A stretch of 64,000 bases of DNA from Streptomyces sp. NRRL F-6676 (GTDB lineage Bacteria; Actinomycetota; Actinomycetes; Streptomycetales; Streptomycetaceae): assembly GCF_000725625.1 (NCBI RefSeq), contig NZ_JOHS01000010.1, forward strand, positions 310,001 through 374,000, given 5' to 3'. This document shows positions 1 through 10,398 of the stretch, piece after piece; the first letter of the stretch is position 1; every line of letters begins with the position of its first letter. Below the pieces are notes generated by a model, which was given only the letters and a program-made list of their open reading frames with translations, was not told where the DNA came from and searched no databases. A program made the translations under genes and the position numbers.

Positions 1-42
1 CAGGGCCAGGGCACCGGCCCGGGCGACCTCGGTACTGCGTGA
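1..42 (+). CDS. 3' end of an upstream gene (partial, uncertain)
   Basis: Frame 1 is open from the window edge to TGA at 40-42 and ends in a Gly/Gln-rich tail (QGQGTGPGDLGTA). Codons mostly end in G or C, which fits the last codons of a gene upstream of ndk. The fragment is too short to identify; in Streptomyces a small membrane protein gene next to folC often sits here. Confidence 0.35.
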   Translation, partial: QGQGTGPGDLGTA

Positions 43-106
43 TCCTTTCCTTCGGGGGCCCTGTACCCTCTGACCACTCACTCACCAGTTCCCAAGGAGT
101 ACCCCC

Positions 107-520
107 GTGAGCCAGCGCACCCTCGTCCTCCTGAAGCCGGACGCCGTCCGCCGCTCTCTGGTCGGCGAGATCATCAGCCGTATCGAGCGCAAGGCCGGCT
201 GGCGTATCACGGCGCTGGAACAGCGGACTCTTGACCGTGCCATCCTGGAGCAGCACTACGCCGAGCACGTCGGCCGTCCGTTCTACGAGCCCCTCGTCGA
301 GTTCATGGCCTCCGGCCCCGTCGTCGCCCTGGTGGTCGAGGGCGAGCGGGTCATCGAGGGGGTCCGGGCGCTGGCCGGCCCCACCGACCCGATCGCCGCC
401 GCCCCCGGCTCCATCCGCGGCGACTACGGCGTCATCGTCCGCGAGAACCTGATCCACGCCTCGGATTCGGAGGACTCCGCCGAGCGCGAGCTGAAGATCT
501 TCTTCCCCGGCCGCTTCTGA
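107..520 (+). CDS. ndk: Nucleoside diphosphate kinase
   Basis: This cytosolic enzyme moves the gamma phosphate between nucleoside triphosphates and diphosphates through a phospho-histidine, balancing NTP and dNTP pools. The 137-residue protein has the normal family length. The N-terminal TLVLLKPDAV strand is typical, and the active-site signature ENLIHASDS places the catalytic histidine at H117. The GTG start at 107 is set by an AAGGAG site at 94-99. A TACCCT at 64-69 could be the -10 of its own promoter. It precedes the mre operon, as in other Streptomyces, but a gap of about 315 bases to mreB suggests separate transcription. Nothing is missing from the active site. Confidence 0.97.
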   Translation: MSQRTLVLLKPDAVRRSLVGEIISRIERKAGWRITALEQRTLDRAILEQHYAEHVGRPFYEPLVEFMASGPVVALVVEGERVIEGVRALAGPTDPIAAAPGSIRGDYGVIVRENLIHASDSEDSAERELKIFFPGRF

Positions 521-835
521 CCCACCGGCCCGCGGCCCGACTCGCCGTACGACACCGCGCCTGACGCCACGTCAGCCGAACGGCCCACAGGACGCGGGGC
601 GGCCGCCCCGGAAGCGGCCGTCCGTCCGCATATGCGTGCCGATCGGGGGAACGCGCACCCCCGAACGCCCCTCTCCACAAGCGGGGCGGCGCGTGTTCTG
701 CTGACAATGGCGAAGACCCTCGCACGGTGTTCGTGCAGGCGAGACTACGATGTAAGCCTTCACGTCACCGCACGCACTTCGCCGCCCCAACACGAGCCCT
801 CACACGCTTCACTTGGGAAGGCCAGACGAATCCTG
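521..835 (+). other. ndk-mreB intergenic region with likely mreB promoters
   Basis: I see no gene in this gap. A small inverted repeat (CTGACG, 3-base loop, CGTCAG) lies at 561-575, about 40 bases after ndk. A TACGAT at 746-751 is a candidate -10 for mreB, about 85 bases before its start, but no good -35 is seen. The open frame running through here into mreB lacks coding bias and is treated as leader. Confidence 0.4.
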
Positions 836-1867
836 ATGGGGAACTCAATGTCGTTCATCGGCCGTGACATGGCTGTCGACCTCGGGACCGCCAACACGCT
901 GGTGTACGTCAGGGGTCGCGGAATCGTACTCAACGAACCGTCCGTCGTCGCGATCAACACCAACACCGGTGGCATCCTCGCGGTCGGTGCCGAAGCCAAG
1001 AAGATGATCGGGCGCACGCCGGGCAACATCGTCGCCGTGCGTCCGCTGAAGGACGGCGTGATCGCCGACTTCGAGATCACCGAGCGCATGCTCCGCTACT
1101 TCATCCTGAAGATCCACAAGCGGCGCTACCTCGCCCGTCCGCGCGTCGTCGTCTGCGTGCCCTCCGGGATCACCGGCGTCGAGCGCCGCGCGGTCATCGA
1201 GGCCTCCTCGCAGGCCGGCGCCCGTCAGGTGCACATCATCGAGGAGCCCATGGCGGCCGCCATCGGCTCCGGGCTGCCGGTCCACGAGGCCACGGGCAAC
1301 ATGGTGGTGGACATCGGCGGCGGCACCACGGAGGTCGCGGTCATCTCGCTCGGCGGCATCGTCACCGCCCAGTCCATCCGCGTCGCGGGTGACGAACTGG
1401 ACAACGCGATCATCCAGCACGTCAAGAAGGAGTACTCGCTCCTCCTCGGCGAGCGGACGGCGGAACAGATCAAGATCACGATCGGTTCGGCGTACGACCT
1501 CGACTCCGACGAGCACACCGAGATCCGTGGCCGCGACCTGGTCTCCGGGCTGCCCAAGACCGTGGTCATCTCCGCGGCCGAGGTGCGCAAGGCCATCGAG
1601 GAACCGGTCAACGCGATCGTCGACGCGGTCAAGACGACCCTCGACAAGTGCCCGCCGGAACTCTCCGGCGACATCATGGACCGCGGGATCGTCCTCACCG
1701 GCGGCGGCGCCCTGCTGCGCGGCCTCGACGAACGGCTGCGCCGCGAGACGGGCATGCCGATCCACATCGCCGAGGACCCGCTGGACAGCGTCGCCCTCGG
1801 TTCCGGCAAGTGCGTCGAGGAGTTCGAGGCCCTCCAGCAGGTCCTCGACGCCCAGCCGCGCAGATGA
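836..1867 (+). CDS. mreB: Rod shape-determining protein MreB
   Basis: MreB is the bacterial actin homologue that forms membrane-attached filaments and organises wall synthesis; in Streptomyces it acts mainly in aerial hyphae and spore walls. The 343-residue protein shows the phosphate-1 loop near the start ([10 protein letters not shown]), the phosphate-2 region [13 protein letters not shown] and the adenosine motif LTGGGALL. I chose ATG at 836 ([11 protein letters not shown]) because it is the familiar Streptomyces N-terminus; ATG at 848, with GGGGA just upstream, is an alternative. The frame opens further upstream, but that part does not resemble the family. It heads the mreBCD-pbp2-rodA cluster. 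Confidence 0.96.
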   Translation: MGNSMSFIGRDMAVDLGTANTLVYVRGRGIVLNEPSVVAINTNTGGILAVGAEAKKMIGRTPGNIVAVRPLKDGVIADFEITERMLRYFILKIHKRRYLARPRVVVCVPSGITGVERRAVIEASSQAGARQVHIIEEPMAAAIGSGLPVHEATGNMVVDIGGGTTEVAVISLGGIVTAQSIRVAGDELDNAIIQHVKKEYSLLLGERTAEQIKITIGSAYDLDSDEHTEIRGRDLVSGLPKTVVISAAEVRKAIEEPVNAIVDAVKTTLDKCPPELSGDIMDRGIVLTGGGALLRGLDERLRRETGMPIHIAEDPLDSVALGSGKCVEEFEALQQVLDAQPRR

Positions 1868-2049
1868 CGTAACGCTTCGATTCCGCCGTACGAGAAGCAC
1901 CCCTCTCGTACGGCGGATCGCTGATAACGAGGCTTAAGCTCCCCACAACACCCGCAACGCACGCATTGCCTGTGGGTGACCCCCCGCCTCCACCCCACTT
2001 CCGCTCCACCCCACCTCCCATTACGACGAGGAAGGCACGGCCGCCGCAC

Positions 2050-3057
2050 GTGAGGGACACAAAGGAGAGCCGGCTGCTCCTGGTGCTGCTGATCGCCATC
2101 GCGTTCGCACTGATCACGGTGGACATCCGGGGCGGTGAGGACTCCCCGGTCGACGGCGCCCGGCAGGCCGCCGCCACGGTGTTCGGGCCGATCGAGAACG
2201 GGGTGTCGACCGCTGTCGACCCCGTCGGCAACGCGATCGCCGCGGTCCGTGACTCCGGCGACCGGCACGACCGCATCGCCCGACTCGAGCGCGACAACGC
2301 CGCGTTGAAGGCGAAGCTCGGCGGCGACGCCCGCAACCGCAGCCGGCTCGCCCAGCTCGACAAGATGCTGCGCATCGCCGGCGAGGGCCAGTACGGCATC
2401 AAGGGCGCCCAGGTCATCGCCATAGGAGCGGCCCAGGGCTTCTCCTGGACCGTCACCATCGACATCGGCGCCGACGACGGCGTCAAGCGCGACATGACCG
2501 TCCTCAACGGCTCCGGACTCGTCGGCCGCGTCACCACCGTCGGCCCCCACTCCGCCACCGTGCTGCTCGCCAACGACCCCGACTTCACCGTGGGCACCCG
2601 CATGGAGGGCAGCGACGAGCTCGGTTTCGCCTCCGGCCAGGGCGACCGCCCCTTCCGGGTCCAGCTCCTCAACGCCAAGGCGGACGTGAAGAAGGGCGAC
2701 CGGCTCATCACCTTCGGCTCCCAGGCCGACAAGCCCTTCGTGCCCGGCGTCCCCGTCGGCAAGGTCCTGCGCGTCGACCCCTCCGGCGGTGACCTGACCC
2801 GCACCATCTACGTCGAGCCGTTCGTCTCCTTCACCAAGCTCGACATCGTCGGTGTCGTCGTCGAGGCACCCAAGAAGGACCCGCGCGACACCGTGCTGCC
2901 GCCGAAGTCCAAGCCCAGGCCCACGCCGACCGTCACCGTCACCGTGTCGCCCTCGGGCAACGCGCCCGCGGGCGACAACACCGACGACAACACCAACGAC
3001 AACGCAGACGACAACACCGGCGCCAATGCCACCGCCGGTGCGCAGCCCACCCCGTAG
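2050..3057 (+). CDS. mreC: Rod shape-determining protein MreC
   Basis: MreC is a bitopic membrane protein whose extracytoplasmic beta domains bind and activate PBP2/RodA. The GTG start at 2050 gives 335 residues: a single membrane span at about residues 9-26 (LLLVLLIAIAFALITV), a coiled coil at about 75-100 and the MreC core to about 275. The tail is low complexity, rich in Thr, Asn and Asp, and probably disordered. GAGGAAGG at 2028-2035 lies a little far (14 bases) from this start. An ATG at 1966 would add 28 Pro-rich residues that do not look like MreC. It follows mreB by 182 bases and precedes mreD by 12. Confidence 0.94.
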   Translation: MRDTKESRLLLVLLIAIAFALITVDIRGGEDSPVDGARQAAATVFGPIENGVSTAVDPVGNAIAAVRDSGDRHDRIARLERDNAALKAKLGGDARNRSRLAQLDKMLRIAGEGQYGIKGAQVIAIGAAQGFSWTVTIDIGADDGVKRDMTVLNGSGLVGRVTTVGPHSATVLLANDPDFTVGTRMEGSDELGFASGQGDRPFRVQLLNAKADVKKGDRLITFGSQADKPFVPGVPVGKVLRVDPSGGDLTRTIYVEPFVSFTKLDIVGVVVEAPKKDPRDTVLPPKSKPRPTPTVTVTVSPSGNAPAGDNTDDNTNDNADDNTGANATAGAQPTP

Positions 3058-3069
3058 GAGCCGAACCCG

Positions 3070-3741
3070 ATGCGCCTCAACCGGACGCTGCTCTCCGTCG
3101 CCCTCGTGGTCGTCGCCCTGGTGATCCAGGTGAGCGTCCTCGCCCGCCTCCACCTGCCCGGCGCCGTCCCCGACCTCGTCCTGCTCACCGTCCTCGCCCT
3201 CGCCCTGGTCTACGGCCACGTCGGCGGCGCCCTCGTCGGCTTCGGCGCCGGGCTGCTCTCCGACCTCGCGCCCCCGGCCGACCACGCGGCCGGGCGGTAC
3301 GCGCTCGTGCTGTGCGTCGTCGGCTACCTCGCCGGGCTCGCCAGACCCGACAACGGCCGTCTGAAGTCCGCCACCGGGCCCATGGCCGTGGTGGTCGTCG
3401 CCGCGGTCGGCTCCACGCTGCTCTACGCGGGCGTCGGCGCCCTCGTCGGGGACACCGCCGCCCGCCATGTGGGCCTGCCGAGCCTGCTGCTCAGTGCCGC
3501 CGTCTACGACCTGCTGCTCGCGCCCTTCGTGGTCCCCGGCCTGATGGCCCTGGCCCGCCGGGCCGACAACGACCCGCTCGCCGAGACCGGTTCGAACACC
3601 AAGGCCGCCGACGTCTCCTCCGGTTGGCTCTCCTCCGGCACGGGCCTGCGCATCGGCAGCCAGCGCGGCGGTCTCAAGGCCCGCGCGGCCAAGGCACGGG
3701 TGGCCCGCGCGGGACGCATCAAGGGGGTCAAGCGGCTGTGA
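3070..3741 (+). CDS. mreD: Rod shape-determining protein MreD
   Basis: MreD is the small polytopic membrane partner of MreC in the elongation complex. The 223-residue protein begins with a hydrophobic segment (MRLNRTLLSVALVVVALV) and has about five spans up to residue 165. A basic cytoplasmic tail rich in Lys, Arg and Ala follows (about residues 190-223), longer than in many MreD proteins. It starts 12 bases after mreC, with GTAGGAG at 3055-3061 as the binding site. Its TGA overlaps a GTG that opens the small His/Cys-rich frame described next. The tail region also carries AAGGGGG at 3721-3727, well placed to serve that next start. Confidence 0.93.
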   Translation: MRLNRTLLSVALVVVALVIQVSVLARLHLPGAVPDLVLLTVLALALVYGHVGGALVGFGAGLLSDLAPPADHAAGRYALVLCVVGYLAGLARPDNGRLKSATGPMAVVVVAAVGSTLLYAGVGALVGDTAARHVGLPSLLLSAAVYDLLLAPFVVPGLMALARRADNDPLAETGSNTKAADVSSGWLSSGTGLRIGSQRGGLKARAAKARVARAGRIKGVKRL

Positions 3742-3896
3742 ACCCACGTCACTCGGCCGTCGCCGGGCCGCACAGGTCCGCACGGTATGACTCGTACACG
3801 CACGGCCCGTACACGCACGGCCCGTACACGCACTGCTCGCACACGCACTGCCCGTACGCGCACGGCTCGCACACGCACTGCTCGCACATGCACTGA
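3738..3896 (+). CDS. Putative 52-residue His/Cys-rich peptide, translationally coupled to mreD
   Basis: I do not recognise a family. The frame opens with GTG at 3738, overlapping the mreD stop as GTGA, 10 bases after an AAGGGGG site, and closes with TGA at 3894-3896. Codons in this frame end almost only in G or C, as in the real genes around it. The product has 52 residues with 12 His and 3 Cys. The C-terminal two thirds is seven pentapeptide units of the form [S/P]-[Y/H]-T-H-[G/C]. Such a composition suggests metal binding (inference). No signal peptide or membrane span is visible. pbp2 begins 18 bases downstream, so the frame may also serve to couple translation from mreD to pbp2. It could instead be a non-coding repeat array that happens to be open. 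Confidence 0.5.
   Translation: MNPRHSAVAGPHRSARYDSYTHGPYTHGPYTHCSHTHCPYAHGSHTHCSHMH
3791..3895 (+). repeat. Seven tandem 15-bp units between mreD and pbp2
   Basis: Seven contiguous 15-base units with consensus cYcgYacacgcacKg fill 3791-3895. Differences are limited to a few positions, mostly transitions. Because 15 is a multiple of three, the array keeps one frame open, the frame of the small peptide that starts at 3738, and ends exactly at that frame's stop codon. Unit number can be expected to vary between strains by slippage. Confidence 0.9.
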
Positions 3897-3914
3897 GAGG
3901 GGGCGGCAGCACCA

Positions 3915-6170
3915 GTGACCAACATCCCCGAGACCGGACGGACTCCACGCGTCCAGATCCGCCTCGTCGTCATCCAGATCCTCGTCCTCTCCCTGCTCGG
4001 CACCCTCGGCGGCCGGCTGTGGTACCTCCAGATCCGCGAGGGCGCCGCCTACGCCAAGGAGGCGTCCGGCAACCACGTCCAGCAGGTCGTCCAGCCGGCC
4101 GTGCGCGGCTCCATCCTGGACGCCCGCGGTGTGGCCCTCGCCGACAACGAGACCCGCCTGGTGGTCTCCGCCTCCCGTACCGACCTGATGAAGATGAAGG
4201 ACGACGGCAAGGCGGTCCTCACCAAGCTCGCCGGCGTCCTCGGCATGAAGCCGCAGGAGGTCATGGAGAAGGTGCGGCTGTGCGACGCCAAGACGCCGCA
4301 GCCCTGCTGGAACGGTTCGCCGTACCAGCCCATCCCCATCACCGACGAGGCCACCGCCAAGCAGGCCCTGCAAATCCGCGAGCGCGCCGAGGACTTCCCC
4401 GGCATCACCGCCGAGCCCGAGGCCGTACGCCGCTACGCCGCCCCCGGCGAGGCCAACACCGCGCAGGTCCTCGGCTACCTCTCCCCGGTCACCGACGACG
4501 AGATCACCAAGGCGCAGGACACCGACTCGCCGTACCTCCGCTCCGACCAGGTCGGCCGCTCCGGTCTCGAGCGCCAGTACGACAAGCAGCTGCGCGGCAA
4601 GGCCGGCGTCACCCGCTACGAGGTGGACAACCTCGGCCGCGTCATCGGCAAGGCCCAGTCCGACAAGGCCCAGCCCGGCTCCAACCTGGTCACCAGCATC
4701 GACGCCCGGGTGCAGCGGGTCGCCGAGTACGAACTGAACGACGCCATGAAGGTGGCCCGCAAACAGTTCGACAAGATCACCGGCGAGAACTACAAGGCGG
4801 ACTCCGGCGCCGTCGTCGTCATGGAGGCCAAGACCGGCCGCGTCGTCGCCATGGCCTCCGCACCGACCTACGACCCCAACGTCTGGGTCGGCGGCATCTC
4901 CGCCAAGGACTACCAGGCCCTCACCGGCAAGGACTCCGACTACCCGCTGCTCAACAGGGCGACACAGGGCCAGTCGGCACCCGGCTCCACCTTCAAGGTC
5001 GTCTCCACCGCCGCCGCCGTCGAGGCCGGCTACGACTTCGACGGCGGCTACCCCTGCACCAGCTCCTACTCCGTCGGCAACCAGGTCTTCAAGAACTTCG
5101 AGGGCGAGAACTTCGGCGACATCACGCTCGGCCGCGCCCTGGAGGTCTCCTGCGACACGGTCTTCTACGGCCTCGCCGACCGGGAGTGGAAGAAGGACGG
5201 CGGCATCAACCCGAAGAAGGGTCAGCCCAAGGACTACTTCTACAAGGCCGCCCACCAGTTCGGTCTCGGCAAGAAGACCGGCATCGACCTGCCCAACGAG
5301 GTCACCGGCCGGGTCCCCGACCGCGAGTGGAAGCAGAAGTACTGGGAGGCCAACAAGGACGCCTGGTGCAAGAGCGGCAAGAAGGACGGCACCTACGTCC
5401 AGAAGATCGCGTACGAGAACTGCCTCGAGGGCAACAAGATGCGCGAGGGCGACTCGATCAACTACTCCATCGGACAGGGCGACACCCTGCTCACCCCGAT
5501 CCAGGAGGCCGTGATCTACGGGGCGCTCGCCAACGGCGGCACCATGTACACCCCCACCATCGGCAAGGCGATCGTCAGCGCCGACGGCAAGAAGGTCACC
5601 GAGATCAAGCCGCAGTCCTCGGGCAAGCTGCCCGTCAACAAGGCCACCATCGCCAAGATGGACGAGGCACTCGCCGGCGTGGCCACCCGCGGTACCGCCG
5701 CCTGGAAGTTCCAGGGCTGGCCCCAGGACAAGATCCCGCTGCACGCCAAGACCGGCACCGCCGAGGTCTACGGCAAGCAGACCACCTCCTGGCTGGCCAC
5801 GTACAGCAAGGACTACACGGTTATCATGACGATCTCGCAGGCCGGTACGGGCTCCGGCGCCTCCGGTGAGGCCGTGCGCAAGATCTACAACTCCCTGTAC
5901 GGCGTCTCCGACGACGGCAAGATCGACAAGAGCAAGGCACTCCTGCCCACCCCGCAGCAGAGCCTGCCCAAGATCCAGCCCGACGGCACGATCAAGGCGC
6001 CCAAGGTGAAGAAGTACGACCCCAAGGCGGACCAGGCCAACGAGGAGACCCCCCAGGGCGGCGCCTCCGAGACGCCGGTGGCGACCACCCCGTCACCCAC
6101 CACCGGCAACCGACAGACACGGCGGCGCTCCGGCCGGGGCCGCCGCGGCGGACGCGGGAGGACGGCATGA
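3915..6170 (+). CDS. mrdA: Penicillin-binding protein 2 (elongation transpeptidase)
   Basis: This class B transpeptidase cross-links peptidoglycan with RodA in the elongation complex. The 751-residue protein has an N-terminal membrane anchor (about residues 15-35), a pedestal/dimerisation domain (about 55-250) and a transpeptidase domain. The catalytic serine is in S358-T-F-K361, the second motif is S412-C-D414 (SxD instead of SxN, as in other PBP2 proteins) and the third is K612-T-G614. The tail after about residue 690 is Lys/Pro-rich, then Arg/Gly-rich, and probably disordered. Start is GTG 3915 with GAGAGGGGG at 3896-3904. The stop overlaps the rodA start (ATGA), indicating translational coupling. 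Confidence 0.95.
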   Translation: MTNIPETGRTPRVQIRLVVIQILVLSLLGTLGGRLWYLQIREGAAYAKEASGNHVQQVVQPAVRGSILDARGVALADNETRLVVSASRTDLMKMKDDGKAVLTKLAGVLGMKPQEVMEKVRLCDAKTPQPCWNGSPYQPIPITDEATAKQALQIRERAEDFPGITAEPEAVRRYAAPGEANTAQVLGYLSPVTDDEITKAQDTDSPYLRSDQVGRSGLERQYDKQLRGKAGVTRYEVDNLGRVIGKAQSDKAQPGSNLVTSIDARVQRVAEYELNDAMKVARKQFDKITGENYKADSGAVVVMEAKTGRVVAMASAPTYDPNVWVGGISAKDYQALTGKDSDYPLLNRATQGQSAPGSTFKVVSTAAAVEAGYDFDGGYPCTSSYSVGNQVFKNFEGENFGDITLGRALEVSCDTVFYGLADREWKKDGGINPKKGQPKDYFYKAAHQFGLGKKTGIDLPNEVTGRVPDREWKQKYWEANKDAWCKSGKKDGTYVQKIAYENCLEGNKMREGDSINYSIGQGDTLLTPIQEAVIYGALANGGTMYTPTIGKAIVSADGKKVTEIKPQSSGKLPVNKATIAKMDEALAGVATRGTAAWKFQGWPQDKIPLHAKTGTAEVYGKQTTSWLATYSKDYTVIMTISQAGTGSGASGEAVRKIYNSLYGVSDDGKIDKSKALLPTPQQSLPKIQPDGTIKAPKVKKYDPKADQANEETPQGGASETPVATTPSPTTGNRQTRRRSGRGRRGGRGRTA

Positions 6171-7366
6171 CCGGGGCCAACAGCTTCTCCGTCTCCGGGT
6201 ACGGACCCGAGCGGGCCGGCTGGACGCGGGTCTTCGCCCGCGACTCCCTCGCCCGCCGCCTGGACTGGCCGATACTGCTGTCGGCCGTCGCGCTCTCGCT
6301 GATCGGCTCGCTGCTCGTCTACTCCGCGACCCGCAACCGCACCGAGATCAACCAGGGCGACCCGTACTACTTCCTTCTGCGCCACCTGCTCAACACCGGC
6401 ATCGGCATCGCCCTGATGATCGGCACGGTCTGGCTCGGCCACCGCACCCTGCGCACCGCCGTGCCGATCCTCTACGGCATCTCGGTCTTCCTCATCCTGC
6501 TGGTGCTCACCCCGCTCGGCGCCACCGTCAACGGCGCCCACGCGTGGATCGTGTTCGGCGGCGGCTTCTCGCTCCAGCCCTCCGAGTTCACCAAGATCAC
6601 GATCATCCTCGGCATGGCCATGCTGCTCGCCGCGCGTGTCGACGCCGGCGACAAGCCGTACCCCGACCACCGCACGGTCCTCCAGGCCCTCGGCCTGGCC
6701 GCCGTCCCGATCGCGATCGTGCTGCTCATGCCCGACCTTGGCTCGGTCATGGTCATGGTCATCATCGTGCTGGCCGTGCTGCTCGCCTCCGGCGCCTCCA
6801 ACCGCTGGATCTTCGGTCTGATGGGCGTCGGCGCGCTCGGTGCCCTCGCGGTGTGGCAGCTGCACATCCTCGACGAGTACCAGATCAACCGCTTCGCGGC
6901 CTTCGCCAACCCCGACCTCGACCCGGCCGGCGTCGGCTACAACACCAACCAGGCCCGCATCGCCATCGGCTCCGGCGGTCTGACCGGCGCGGGCCTGTTC
7001 CACGGCTCGCAGACGACCGGCCAGTTCGTGCCCGAACAGCAGACCGACTTCGTCTTCACGGTCGCCGGCGAGGAACTCGGCTTCGTCGGCGCCGGCGCGA
7101 TACTGCTCCTGCTCGGCGTCGTCCTCTGGCGCGCCTGCCGCATCGCCCGCGAGACGACGGAGCTCTACGGCACGATCGTCGCCGCCGGCATCATCGCCTG
7201 GTTCGCCTTCCAGGCCTTCGAGAACGTCGGCATGACCCTGGGCATCATGCCGGTCGCGGGCCTCCCGCTCCCGTTCGTGTCCTACGGCGGCTCATCGATG
7301 TTCGCGGTATGGATCGCGGTGGGGCTGTTGCAGTCGATCAGGGTGCAGCGACCGCTGTCGGCGTAG
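6167..7366 (+). CDS. rodA: Rod shape/sporulation SEDS glycosyltransferase RodA (Sfr)
   Basis: RodA is the SEDS-family peptidoglycan polymerase that uses lipid II and works with PBP2. The 399-residue protein has about ten membrane spans after a short cytoplasmic N-terminus. The large periplasmic loop after the middle of the protein contains GSGGLTGAGLFHGSQT, and the FVPEQQTDFVFTVAGEELG segment is a SEDS hallmark. The C-terminal GIMPVAGLPLPFVSYGGSS motif is also characteristic. It overlaps pbp2 by 4 bases and is the last gene of the mre operon, since a hairpin and a dispersed repeat follow. Confidence 0.95.
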   Translation: MTGANSFSVSGYGPERAGWTRVFARDSLARRLDWPILLSAVALSLIGSLLVYSATRNRTEINQGDPYYFLLRHLLNTGIGIALMIGTVWLGHRTLRTAVPILYGISVFLILLVLTPLGATVNGAHAWIVFGGGFSLQPSEFTKITIILGMAMLLAARVDAGDKPYPDHRTVLQALGLAAVPIAIVLLMPDLGSVMVMVIIVLAVLLASGASNRWIFGLMGVGALGALAVWQLHILDEYQINRFAAFANPDLDPAGVGYNTNQARIAIGSGGLTGAGLFHGSQTTGQFVPEQQTDFVFTVAGEELGFVGAGAILLLLGVVLWRACRIARETTELYGTIVAAGIIAWFAFQAFENVGMTLGIMPVAGLPLPFVSYGGSSMFAVWIAVGLLQSIRVQRPLSA

Positions 7367-7383
7367 GGGAGGAGGGGCGCCCC

Positions 7384-7560
7384 GACGGGGCGCCCCGTCA
7401 GGGGCGCGGGGAACTGCGCGATCAGCCACATCCCACCCGCACTCGCCGACGAACCCGCCCACCCGAGCTCTCAAGCGCCTCCCCGCCCGGAGGGCACCGG
7501 GGTCGAAGGGGCGGAGCCCCTGATGGACGGGAAGGGTAGGGGCGGCGGGGGCGGAAAACC
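7384..7560 (+). repeat. Dispersed Streptomyces intergenic repeat, copy A, with 16-bp palindrome
   Basis: A perfect palindrome, gacggggcgccccgtc, at 7384-7399 lies just after rodA and could act as its terminator. It runs into the element 'aggggcgcggggaactgcgcg' followed by ACCCGC-rich DNA and 'ggggtcgaaggggcgg agcccctg'. The same elements recur, inverted, at 24.5-24.7 kb, and in part at 33.1 kb and 56.0 kb. No gene is seen before the radical SAM start at 7652. Confidence 0.75.
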
Positions 7561-7651
7561 CCCGCACCCCCACCCCCGCGTTACGCTAGATGGCCCACCC
7601 CGGCGAAGCCGGAGTCGACCACACCCCTCTCTCTCCGAAGGTAACCCCGCG

Positions 7652-9592
<1,941 letters not shown>

Positions 9593-9605
9593 AACGGTCG
9601 CTGAC

Positions 9606-9740
9606 GTGAGTGACGACCCGCTGCGGCGTCTCGCCGACGCCGCTGCGGAGGTTGTGGAGGACGGGGTGTCCGCAGCGCTCGGTTCCCCTGCGTGGCGGTT
9701 CCGGGACCCGCGCAGTCTCGCTGCTTCGTACCCAACTTGA
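9606..9740 (+). CDS. Small 44-residue protein or truncated gene start
   Basis: I do not recognise it. A GTG 13 bases after the radical SAM stop opens a 44-codon frame beginning MSDDPLRRLADAAAEVVED, which looks helical and mildly acidic, and ending at TGA 9738-9740. Most codons end in G or C, unlike the debris that follows. No convincing ribosome site is seen. It may be the 5' stump of a gene cut by the IS-derived DNA that begins just downstream, or a genuine small gene. Confidence 0.35.
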   Translation: MSDDPLRRLADAAAEVVEDGVSAALGSPAWRFRDPRSLAASYPT

Positions 9741-9789
9741 TCTCTCATCTGTCCGGCGAAGCCGTGGGTTGAGCGTCTTCTTGTTCCGG

Positions 9790-10072
9790 GCCATGGGGCT
9801 GCCCGTTGTGCGGGGTGTGTGGACGCCGTGTCGCGGGGCGGGCCGGGTGTTCCTGCGCCCGGGAGGCCGGCCCGGGGCGGGTGGGTTTCGGCGCCTCGGC
9901 CGGGCAGACGGCCTCGGGGCGGATGTGCCGGAAGCCGCGGCGGACACGTGCCGGGTCAGCCCGTCCGGGGAGACGGACCTTTCCCAGGGACGGCGCCGGT
10001 CGGCTGCCAGCGGCCGGGCCAGTCGCAGTTGGGTACAGGCAGCGAGGATCAGCCACGTCCAGCGGTCTGCCA
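9790..10072 (-). pseudogene. Transposase C-terminal remnant (frameshifted)
   Basis: Read on the minus strand, one frame gives ADRWTWLILAACTQLRLARP followed by LAADRRRPWER. A second frame then gives PARVRRGFRHIRP and CPAEAPKPTRPGP, and the first frame returns with GRPPGRRNTRPAPRH. Joined, these pieces match my memory of the C-terminus of a common Streptomyces transposase family. Frame changes near 9955 and 9872 and the absence of an N-terminus show it is dead. Nothing else is seen in 9741-9790. Confidence 0.65.
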
Positions 10073-10225
10073 GTAGTCGTCCTTGTCGAACGTCGGCGGC
10101 CGCCCGCCGAGCGATCCGCGCTTCTCCCGGTCGCGGACGCGGTCCGCCGGGGTGGGGGCATGGCCTTGATTCCACGCCCGCGCGGGTAGGAGCGGTTGTC
10201 GCGGGAGTCGTACGCCTTGCAGGCC
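10067..10225 (-). pseudogene. IS5-type transposase fragment (frameshifted)
   Basis: On the minus strand one frame reads KAYDSRDNRSYPRGRGIKA, matching the KAYSSRxNRxxLRRRGIKA segment of IS5-family DDE transposases. A frameshift near 10150 then leads to DREKRGSLGGRPPTFDKDDY, which matches the following GGRPPxFD block. The match stops abruptly at about 10068, where the second transposase remnant begins. The piece is a scar of at least two insertion events. Nothing else is recognisable up to the protease start at 10399. Confidence 0.7.
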
Positions 10226-10398
10226 CGTACCCCGGCCGGCCGCTTGCGTGGCCCGCCGGGCCCGAGCCGGTGAAACTGAGCCGAAAATCATTATCGGTCT
10301 GGGCAACTGACACCCCCTGTGATCGACTTGCCCTCAACGCGGGAGCGATCTCGGTGAGGGGTCGCTCTGTCTCGTCCAGAGAGAGATGAAAGATCACT

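Noticed and set aside
632..835. N-terminal extension of MreB
   Set aside because: The extra residues have no similarity to MreB and lie in the promoter region.
3791..3895. CRISPR-like array
   Set aside because: The 15-base units are contiguous without spacers and preserve a reading frame; no cas gene is present.
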